A stretch of 5,291 bases of DNA from Chloroflexota bacterium. Its GTDB lineage: Bacteria; Chloroflexota; Anaerolineae; 4572-78; J111. Below the pieces are notes generated by a model, which made no database searches, was not told where the DNA came from, and worked only from the letters and a program-made list of their open reading frames with translations. Positions 1 through 5,291 of this stretch are shown here, one piece after another (the first letter of the stretch is position 1; every line of letters starts with the position of its first letter). The position numbers were made by a program, and so were the translations under genes. The DNA is taken from positions 1-5,291 of the forward strand of contig RFJF01000580.1 of NCBI GenBank assembly GCA_003695455.1. The letters are read 5' to 3'.

Positions 1-24
1 GCGCCATACAATACATTTGGGCGT

Positions 25-53
25 TGTGCAAACATGCTGAAGCATACGGCACA
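25..53. promoter_or_regulatory. Nested inverted repeat upstream of the kinase gene
   Basis: An outer pair TGTGC (25-29) and GCACA (49-53) encloses an inner pair ATGCT (34-38) and AGCAT (41-45) with a 2-base centre. The spacers between outer and inner arms are 4 and 3 bases. It lies 78 bases before the kinase start and could be an operator, a small hairpin, or the terminator of an unseen upstream gene; no T-run follows. An AT-rich palindrome, ATTTAAAT at 79-86, lies between it and the gene and may belong to a promoter, but I see no convincing -35/-10 pair. Function is unproven. Confidence 0.3.
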
Positions 54-117
54 GCGGGGATTCACAACTCCGTTCAACATTTAAATACGCCCGCAGATTT
101 GGTCTATTGGAAACAAA

Positions 118-123
118 GGGGGG
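118..123 (+). promoter_or_regulatory. Ribosome binding site fixing the kinase start at 131
   Basis: The sequence AAAGGGGGGA precedes ATG 131, with 7 bases between the last G and the ATG. This purine-rich run decides between ATG 131 and the in-frame TTG at 107, which would put this site inside the coding region. The residues added by the TTG start do not belong to the kinase fold. Confidence 0.7.
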
Positions 124-130
124 ATTTGCA

Positions 131-3100
131 ATGACCAGACCTAAACCAAACCTGAATTGGGTGGGAAGCACGCTTGGCGGCCGGTACACCATTGACGAGT
201 TTATTGACCAGGGAGGGATGTCGGCCGTGTACCGGGCCAATGACCCCAACCTGAAACGCGCCGTTGCCATCAAACTTATCCACCCGCACCTCTCCAGAGA
301 CCCCAAATTTGTGCAGCGCTTTGAGCAGGAAGCCGCCTCGGTGGCTAAATTGCGCCACCCCAACATTGTGCAGGTGTATGATTTTAACCACGATGAAAAC
401 ACCTACTACATGGTGATGGAGTACGTACAAGGCCAAACGCTCAAACAGGTCCTCAAAAAATACAGCGCCGCCGGGCAACGGCTGCCCCTCTCCCAAACCA
501 TTCGCATCGTCATCAGCATTTGCGATGCCGTAGCCTTTGCCCACGAACACGGCATGGTCCACCGTGATTTAAAGCCGGCCAACGTAATGATTAACCAAAA
601 AGGCCAGATTATTTTGATGGATTTTGGCGTGGTCAAAATGCTGGGCGAACCCGATTTGACCGCCGCCGGCGCCACCATTGGCACCGCCAAATACATGTCG
701 CCGGAGCAGGCCCGCGGCGGTCAGGCCGATGAACGCAGCGATATTTACGCACTGGGGGTGATGCTGTATGAAATGGTAGCCGGAAAGCCGCCCTTTGATT
801 CTGACACCACCGTGGCAATTTTAATGAAACACGTCAACGAGGCGGTGCCGGACATCCGTGAAGCCCAGGCGGACATCCCCGAAGATTTGGTTGAGATTAT
901 TCAAAAAGCGCTGGCCAAAAACCCAAACGAGCGTTACCAATCGGCGGCGCACATTGCCACTGCGCTCCGGCTGCTGGACCGGCTTGGTATTGTGCCGCCT
1001 TCAACTGACTCGCAGAGTACGCTTTCATCCAAACCGGAAGCGGTAGACATTGGGTACGCCCCGGCCAGTCCGCGAAAAACAGTTCGGGCATTGCCCGCCA
1101 AAAAAACAAAAAAACCGGCAGTCACGGCCAAATCAAAAAATCTCAAATATTGGGGTATTGGCCTGGCTGTGGCAGCCTGCGCAGTGCTGTTTGCCGCAGC
1201 CGGGTTGCTGACCTACTTTTTCAGCCCGTTGTTGCATATTGAGCAAATTACCGGAATTGCGCCGGATTTACCCTCTGCCGACGGAATGGTACGGGTTAGC
1301 GCCGATGTCTACTCGGTGGGGTTTGATACCCCGGACAAAGACCACGCCCCCCGCCAATCGGTTGAACTTTCAGAATTCTGGATTGACCGGTACGAAGTTA
1401 CCAACGCGCAATACCAGGAGTTTCTGTCGGTTACCCGCCAGCCTCCGCCCGCCGGGTGGCCCGAAGGTCAGTTCCCTGCTGAAGAAGCCGACTTTCCCGT
1501 GGCGGGCATCACCTGGGACCAGGCCGGCGCCTACTGCGCGTGGGCCAAAAAACGCCTGCCCACAGAAGCCGAATGGGAAATTGCCGCTCGCGGCAGCAGC
1601 GGCAGGCTCTTCCCGTGGGGCGACAACCAGCAGGCGGTTCAGTTGCCGCACAGCGGCGTTTACGCCGCCGGCAGCAAACTGACTAACCAAAGTCCGTTTG
1701 GCGTGTTTGACATGGCCGGTAACGTTTGGGAATGGGTTGACCAGCCATACGCCCCAATCCCGGAAAATCAGCGGATTTTGCGCGGCGGGGCCAATGATTT
1801 TCTTAAAGACATGGCCTACCGGCTGATTGGCGACCCTTCAATTCCCACAATGTTTGCTTCGGCAGGGGTACGCTGCGCTGCCAATCAGGTGAATGGCACA
1901 AACCAAGCAATTGTTGCGGAGAATGTTTTCTTTGAAGATTCATTCGGCGACCCCGGCAGCGGCTGGCCCATTTTGTCCGAAGGGGCGTTTTACTACGGCT
2001 ACCATCCCCCGGATTTTTACCACGTGGAGGTAGCTCAGCCAGAAAATCTGGCCGTGGTATCGCGTGCGCCCAATTTTGACACCGTCACGGTTGAGTCTGA
2101 GGTGTTAATTGACCACACCGACACCGAAACCGGGAGTTACCGCTACGGGCTGGTACTGCGTCGCGTATCTGAGGATGAATTTTACGCCTTCACCGTGGTA
2201 CCGCAAAACCAAAGCTGGGAAATCCTCAAAAGTACATCCACCGGGTTTGAGGTGCTGGACAAAGGCGAACTGGCAAATTTGCACGGGGTGGCCCCGGCCG
2301 GAATCACGCCGGAAAAGGCAGATAAACTTCAGGTGGACGCCAACGGCCCGGATTTTTTGTTCCACATTAACCAGCAGGCTGTAGCCCAGATTCACGACCC
2401 CGATTACCCCACCGGCGAGGTTGGCTTTTTTGTGCAGACATTTGACGAAAGCCTGGTTCACGCCCACTTTGACCAGTTGACCATCCGGCAGGTTGAGGAC
2501 ACATCGGGCGGGGTGTCTGGCATTACCCGGGTTGATGACCAGTTTACCAACCCGGACAGCGGCTGGCCCACAGAAGACAAAGAAGGCACGCCTTATCGCT
2601 TTGGCTACCATCCCCCGGATTTTTACCACGTAGAACCCAGAGCCGCGCAGCAGCACATTGCCGTAACAGAGGAGCAGGTGTATCAGGATGTGGGAGTTGA
2701 AACAGAAGTGTTTGTGGACCACACCGATACCGAGACCGGCAACTTCAGGTATGGGCTGGCTCTGCGCCGCACGGCAGACAATCAGTTTTATGCCTTCACG
2801 GTATCACCGCGCAGCCAAAGCTGGCACGTGCTGAAAATTTCGGCGGCCGGGGCAGAAACGCTGGCCGAAGGAGAGGTTGGCTCGCTGCGCGGGCTGGCGC
2901 CGCCCGGCATCACCCCGGACGGCCCCGACACCTTGCGCGTTGATGCGCTGGGGTCAACATTTGCCTTTCAAATCAACGGCGAACCGGTGGCGCAAATCAG
3001 CGACTCAACGTACGCGGAAGGCAACGTGGGGTTTTACGTAGAAAATCTGGATGAAACGCTGGCCCACATTCACTACGAATCTCTGCTTATTGGCGATGCC

Positions 3101-3166
3101 GACCCGCAAGCTATTGCCGGCGCGCCAAAAGTTGACGCCGACCCGGCGGCTGAACCGGCCAAGTAG
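131..3166 (+). CDS. Transmembrane Ser/Thr protein kinase with extracytoplasmic FGE-like and two ConA-like domains
   Basis: A 1011-residue PknB-type kinase. The kinase domain (about residues 19-285) has a glycine loop (IDQGGMSAVY, 25-34), catalytic Lys48 in VAIK, HRDLKPAN with Asp146 and Asn151, DFG at 164-166, activation-loop Thr182/Thr185, the SPE motif at 190-192, Asp204 and Arg268. All catalytic residues are present, and the HRD arginine implies activation-loop control. A basic linker (ten Lys/Arg in 315-339) precedes one membrane helix (341-364), so the kinase should be cytoplasmic and the rest outside. Residues 384-584 resemble the FGE-sulfatase (SUMF1) domain, with RLPTEAEWE and FDMAGNVWEW. 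Residues 599-787 and 801-989 are two related ConA/LamG-like domains, probably for ligand binding. The tail is rich in Ala, Pro and Asp. ATG 131 is preferred over an in-frame TTG at 107 because GGGGGG lies 7 bases upstream. Substrate and ligand are unknown. Confidence 0.95.
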   Translation: MTRPKPNLNWVGSTLGGRYTIDEFIDQGGMSAVYRANDPNLKRAVAIKLIHPHLSRDPKFVQRFEQEAASVAKLRHPNIVQVYDFNHDENTYYMVMEYVQGQTLKQVLKKYSAAGQRLPLSQTIRIVISICDAVAFAHEHGMVHRDLKPANVMINQKGQIILMDFGVVKMLGEPDLTAAGATIGTAKYMSPEQARGGQADERSDIYALGVMLYEMVAGKPPFDSDTTVAILMKHVNEAVPDIREAQADIPEDLVEIIQKALAKNPNERYQSAAHIATALRLLDRLGIVPPSTDSQSTLSSKPEAVDIGYAPASPRKTVRALPAKKTKKPAVTAKSKNLKYWGIGLAVAACAVLFAAAGLLTYFFSPLLHIEQITGIAPDLPSADGMVRVSADVYSVGFDTPDKDHAPRQSVELSEFWIDRYEVTNAQYQEFLSVTRQPPPAGWPEGQFPAEEADFPVAGITWDQAGAYCAWAKKRLPTEAEWEIAARGSSGRLFPWGDNQQAVQLPHSGVYAAGSKLTNQSPFGVFDMAGNVWEWVDQPYAPIPENQRILRGGANDFLKDMAYRLIGDPSIPTMFASAGVRCAANQVNGTNQAIVAENVFFEDSFGDPGSGWPILSEGAFYYGYHPPDFYHVEVAQPENLAVVSRAPNFDTVTVESEVLIDHTDTETGSYRYGLVLRRVSEDEFYAFTVVPQNQSWEILKSTSTGFEVLDKGELANLHGVAPAGITPEKADKLQVDANGPDFLFHINQQAVAQIHDPDYPTGEVGFFVQTFDESLVHAHFDQLTIRQVEDTSGGVSGITRVDDQFTNPDSGWPTEDKEGTPYRFGYHPPDFYHVEPRAAQQHIAVTEEQVYQDVGVETEVFVDHTDTETGNFRYGLALRRTADNQFYAFTVSPRSQSWHVLKISAAGAETLAEGEVGSLRGLAPPGITPDGPDTLRVDALGSTFAFQINGEPVAQISDSTYAEGNVGFYVENLDETLAHIHYESLLIGDADPQAIAGAPKVDADPAAEPAK
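1925..2491 (+). repeat. Internal repeat unit 1 of the kinase (ConA/LamG-like domain)
   Basis: This unit encodes residues 599-787 of the kinase. It begins with a DSFGDPGSGWP motif, followed by GYHPPDFYHVE, DHTDTETG, RYGL-LRR-FYAFTV, the VAQI segment and a final GFFVQTFDE segment. The pattern of beta-strand-like segments and the Phe-Tyr-Ala-Phe core resemble the concanavalin-like jelly-roll domains (LamG or DUF1080/GH16-like) common on surface proteins of Chloroflexota. Catalytic activity is not apparent; a binding or sensing role is inferred. Confidence 0.8.
2531..3097 (+). repeat. Internal repeat unit 2 of the kinase (ConA/LamG-like domain)
   Basis: The second copy encodes residues 801-989. 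My hand alignment to unit 1 gives about 95 identities over roughly 185 positions, with a two-residue insertion near the start. It keeps DSGWP, GYHPPDFYHVE, DHTDTETG, RYGL, LRR, FYAFTV, QSW, PGITP (unit 1 has AGITP) and VAQI. The DNA of the GYHPPDFYHV segment is identical over 29 bases between the copies (1997-2025 and 2603-2631), while flanking DNA has diverged much more. It arose by in-frame tandem duplication of one domain. Confidence 0.85.
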
Positions 3167-3170
3167 CCGC
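3146..3170. terminator. Possible bidirectional hairpin between the convergent genes
   Basis: GCGGCT (3146-3151) and AGCCGC (3165-3170) form a perfect 6-base-pair stem with a 13-base loop. It spans the kinase stop codon and the whole 4-base gap to the cyclase stop. Because both genes end here, a symmetric hairpin could limit read-through from both sides. Neither strand has a good U-run after the stem, so an intrinsic terminator is only weakly supported. Confidence 0.3.
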
Positions 3171-4727
3171 TTATCTGACTTCCAGCACTTCGTACAACGT
3201 TTCAGGGAAAGATTGCCCCTTGAGCTGCACATCGCCCAGCGAGCGGGCCTGAATATACTCCTGCACCATGTTGTAGGTAACCTGGCTGATGAGAATTTGA
3301 CCGCCCGAAGCAATTTCCTGCAATCGTTTGGTACGGTTTACGGCATCACCAATAACGGTGTAATTCATCATTTGTGCCGTGCCAATGTTGCCCACCACGG
3401 CATCGCCAATACCCACGCCAATGCCAAAATCCAGGTGATATTCACGCGGCAGGTGCCGGTGCAGCCCACGTACTGCCTGCTTTATGGCCCACGCCGCCCG
3501 CACCGCGCGGATGGGGTGGTCAACCTGCGGCAGCGGCGCGTTGAAAAAGGCCATCACCGCATCACCCATAAATTTATCGAGCGTGCCTTCCTGGGCCAGC
3601 ACCGCATCCGCAGCCACGCGAATGTACTGGTTGAGCAACTCCACCAGCACTTCCGGCGAAATCCGCGAACTGAAGGTACTGAATCCCCGCACGTCGGCAA
3701 ACAAAATAGTGAGCGTTTGCCGGGTTCCGCCCAGCCGGACCTTGCCTGGTTCGGCAAGTACCTGCTGCACAACAGATGGCGCCACATACCGTTCAAACAG
3801 GTTGCGGATTTGCTGTTTTTCTCGCTCTTTGGTGGCGTGGATTTGGCGCACCAGCCGCATATTTTGAATGGCAATCGCAGCGTAATCGGCCAACATCCCC
3901 AGCAGGCGCTTGTCGTGCGCCGAAAACGCGCCTTCACCCTTTTTCCGGATTTTCAGCAAGCCGAACACCCGCTTGCCCACCTGCAACGGCACCGATAATT
4001 CTGACGCGCCGCTGCCATTCCCACCATTCGATGGGTGACCGTTGGCCGGCAAAAGCACCTTGCTGTTCAGCAGCCGGGTTTTACCGCGTGGGTTGTGCTG
4101 CTCGCCGCGATTTTTTTTGAATTGCGTTTGGATTTTCCCACTGCCGGAGTCTACCAGTCCCAGCAAGCATTCATCGCTGTGGGTTACCAGCAACACGGCA
4201 TCCACAATGCGTTCAAACAGTTTGCTGGGCTGTACCAGTGCGGTAATTGATTTACCTACCTCGTACAGGGCATTCAACTCTTCAAGGTGTTGGGTAAGTT
4301 GCTGGTTGGCCTGCATAACCCGCCGGGTGAGTGCTTCTTTTTCGCGTTGCAGCCGGGTAACGTGCAGCGCGTTTTCAATGGCGTCAATCATGTCTTGCGG
4401 CACAAACGGTTTCATTATGTAATCGTGTACGCCAAGCCGAAACACGTCCACCGCAATTTGCTCGGAGCCATGCGAGGTCATCAGAATGACCGGCACTTTG
4501 CAGTTGTGCTCATTGCGCAGGCTGTGCAGCAACTCCAACCCGGTCATACGGGGCATCTCGTAATCCATCAGGATGATATCGGGGTTGGTTGCCAGCGCTT
4601 TTTGCAGGCCGGCGGCCCCGTCTGTGGCAAAATCAACCTCAAAGCCTTCCGGCTCAAGGACATATTCAATCACAAAATCTCGCACCTGTTTGCTGTCATC
4701 CACAACAAGCGCTTTTAATTTATCCAT
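3171..4727 (-). CDS. Response regulator with GAF and class III adenylyl cyclase domains
   Basis: A 518-residue cytoplasmic signalling enzyme predicted to convert ATP to cAMP. The receiver domain (about 3-122) has acidic Asp10/Asp11, phospho-acceptor Asp55, Thr84 and Lys106, so it should be phosphorylatable. A coiled coil or S-helix (about 122-160) leads to a GAF domain (about 158-292) with a Gly/Asn-rich insert at 229-241. A second helix with the RYVAPSVVQQVL motif leads to the cyclase domain (about 336-518). Cyclase residues are complete: metal-binding Asp345 and Asp389, substrate-selecting Lys385 and Thr457, transition-state Asn464 and Arg468. The Lys-Thr pair is typical of class IIIb adenylyl rather than guanylyl cyclases. 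ATG 4727 (MDKLKALVVDD) gives a normal receiver N-terminus; a weak GAG lies 9 bases upstream. An in-frame ATG at 4814 would add 29 unrelated residues. The partner histidine kinase is not in the window. Confidence 0.95.
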   Translation of the reverse strand: MDKLKALVVDDSKQVRDFVIEYVLEPEGFEVDFATDGAAGLQKALATNPDIILMDYEMPRMTGLELLHSLRNEHNCKVPVILMTSHGSEQIAVDVFRLGVHDYIMKPFVPQDMIDAIENALHVTRLQREKEALTRRVMQANQQLTQHLEELNALYEVGKSITALVQPSKLFERIVDAVLLVTHSDECLLGLVDSGSGKIQTQFKKNRGEQHNPRGKTRLLNSKVLLPANGHPSNGGNGSGASELSVPLQVGKRVFGLLKIRKKGEGAFSAHDKRLLGMLADYAAIAIQNMRLVRQIHATKEREKQQIRNLFERYVAPSVVQQVLAEPGKVRLGGTRQTLTILFADVRGFSTFSSRISPEVLVELLNQYIRVAADAVLAQEGTLDKFMGDAVMAFFNAPLPQVDHPIRAVRAAWAIKQAVRGLHRHLPREYHLDFGIGVGIGDAVVGNIGTAQMMNYTVIGDAVNRTKRLQEIASGGQILISQVTYNMVQEYIQARSLGDVQLKGQSFPETLYEVLEVR

Positions 4728-4744
4728 AAACAGTTTCTCATGGC

Positions 4745-4818
4745 GGGGATGGACGAAAGTGAAACTTCTGTGACAATTATTTCCAGTATGCCGAAAGCCG
4801 GCGCGTTTGTCCATCCCC
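4745..4818 (-). promoter_or_regulatory. Long inverted repeat in the cyclase leader
   Basis: GGGGATGGAC (4745-4754) is perfectly complementary to GTCCATCCCC (4809-4818). Adding a G-T pair and two A-T pairs gives a 13-pair stem around a loop of about 48 bases. The loop itself holds a small GCCG/CGGC stem. Read on the minus strand, the structure ends 17 bases before the cyclase ATG and 5 bases before its weak GAG, so if transcribed it could affect translation initiation. A DNA-binding site with distant half-sites is the alternative. It matches no riboswitch class I recognise. Confidence 0.4.
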
Positions 4819-4834
4819 CAATATTGCTACTTTT

Positions 4835-4862
4835 ATTCTAACTCCACCAGTCAACGGGTGAA
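4835..4862 (-). promoter_or_regulatory. Candidate promoter of the cyclase gene, overlapping the PHP stop codon
   Basis: On the minus strand TTCACC (4862-4857) is followed after 16 bases by TAGAAT (4840-4835), a 4/6 and 5/6 match to the sigma-70 boxes. Transcription would start near A4828, giving a leader of about 100 bases that contains the whole inverted repeat at 4745-4818. The TAG of TAGAAT is also the stop codon of the PHP gene. The match is by eye; such motifs arise by chance. Confidence 0.3.
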
Positions 4863-5291
4863 ATAATGTCTGCCGGACCAAAACCGAGCCGGCGCAGCGT
4901 TGGTTCCAGCCAATCCAGCCGGGCCACCACGTGCAAGTGATGCGCGTCTGAGCCAAAATAGAACTGCGCGCCGGCGGCACGGGCGGCCTGCAGCCCTTGC
5001 ACGTATTTGCGCCAGAATTCCGGCCCCTGATGTTCGGCCATCAGATGAATGCCCATGCCAATTTCTAACGCCGTACCGTGCATTTTAGCCGTTTCGCCCA
5101 GTTGAGCAAAGTGGTCCGGGGTCCAGTGAGCCAAAAACTCCGCCGCCGAAAAGCCCCAACGCCGGGGCGCATGCTGAATGTTGATGACCCACGGGTGAGC
5201 CAGCCCGTTGATGAGTGGGTTGCGGGCGGCAGCCAGCAGGGTTTGCTGCTGGTGTTCAACAAACGCCCGCGCGTTGCCGGTGGGGGGAGCC
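4838..5291 (-). CDS. PHP-domain metal-dependent hydrolase, C-terminal part (gene continues past the window edge)
   Basis: The reading frame stays open from 5290 to the stop at 4838-4840, giving the last 150 residues; the start lies beyond the window. It shows the end of a PHP (polymerase and histidinol phosphatase) fold. An NIQH segment at about 5171-5182 carries a likely metal-binding His. LEIGMG has Glu at 5063-5065. FYFGSDAHH (SDAHH at 4937-4951) carries the hallmark Asp-His pair. These metal-bound phosphoesterases act on histidinol phosphate, nucleotides or other small phosphate esters; the substrate cannot be told from this part. It lies upstream of the cyclase on the same strand, 110 bases away, so co-transcription is possible. 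An internal TTG at 5134 is not the start, because PHP sequence continues upstream of it. Confidence 0.8.
   Translation of the reverse strand, partial: APPTGNARAFVEHQQQTLLAAARNPLINGLAHPWVINIQHAPRRWGFSAAEFLAHWTPDHFAQLGETAKMHGTALEIGMGIHLMAEHQGPEFWRKYVQGLQAARAAGAQFYFGSDAHHLHVVARLDWLEPTLRRLGFGPADIISPVDWWS

Noticed and set aside
107..130. TTG start at 107 extending the kinase by 8 residues
   Set aside because: The strong GGGGGG site at 118-123 would then lie inside the gene, whereas it is ideally spaced for ATG 131.
2105..2722. 205-codon minus-strand reading frame
   Set aside because: It lies wholly antisense to the kinase repeat region and shows no domain; its apparent regularity follows from the duplication on the other strand.
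3051..3998. Long 315-codon plus-strand reading frame
   Set aside because: It runs antisense to the well-supported cyclase gene, has no recognisable domain, and starts inside the kinase gene; it is a mirror frame of biased codon use.
4287..4718. 143-codon plus-strand reading frame
   Set aside because: It lies antisense to the receiver and coiled-coil part of the cyclase gene, with no ribosome site or domain.
4769..4784. CRP-like site beginning TGTGA near the cyclase gene
   Set aside because: After six bases the second half reads TTTCC instead of TCACA, so only one half-site is present.
4728..4814. ATG at 4814 extending the cyclase protein by 29 residues
   Set aside because: The extra residues resemble no domain and the region has inverted-repeat structure; MDKLKALVVDD at 4727 is a normal receiver start.
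5065..5262. 65-codon minus-strand frame overlapping the PHP gene
   Set aside because: It is out of frame with the PHP protein, which is clearly supported by SDAHH and LEIG motifs.

Overview
The base composition (moderately GC-rich by eye) and the protein types suggest an environmental bacterium with many large signalling proteins. The mix of a membrane Ser/Thr kinase carrying an FGE-like domain and tandem concanavalin-like domains, next to a receiver-GAF-class III cyclase, is most like Chloroflexota (Anaerolineae, Caldilineae or Ardenticatenia-like). That assignment is an inference from domain style; no phylogenetic marker gene is present.

Layout. Positions 1-130 are non-coding leader with a nested inverted repeat and a strong GGGGGG ribosome binding site. 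Positions 131-3166 (+) encode a 1011-residue transmembrane Ser/Thr kinase: cytoplasmic kinase, one membrane helix, then an extracytoplasmic sulfatase-modifying-factor-like domain that lacks the catalytic cysteines, then two tandem ConA/LamG-like domains. Four bases later, on the opposite strand, lies a 518-residue response regulator (start 4727, stop 3171) with receiver, coiled coil, GAF and class III adenylyl cyclase domains. A 110-base gap (4728-4837) holds a long inverted repeat in the probable cyclase leader. Positions 4838-5291 (-) are the C-terminal 150 residues of a PHP-domain metal-dependent hydrolase whose start lies beyond the window.

How the genes may work together. The two complete genes are both signal transducers. 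One would sense something outside the membrane and phosphorylate Ser/Thr targets; the other would make cAMP in response to Asp phosphorylation and/or a GAF ligand. They converge tail to tail, so they are not an operon, and any functional link is inference. The PHP gene lies upstream of the cyclase on the same strand and could be co-transcribed with it, although a plausible promoter overlaps its stop codon.

There are no tRNA or rRNA genes, CRISPR arrays or mobile elements that I can recognise. The least ordinary content is the kinase's extracellular architecture, the internal duplication with a 29-base identical block, the A7-C-A7 tract just before the membrane helix, and the paired inverted repeat in the cyclase leader.
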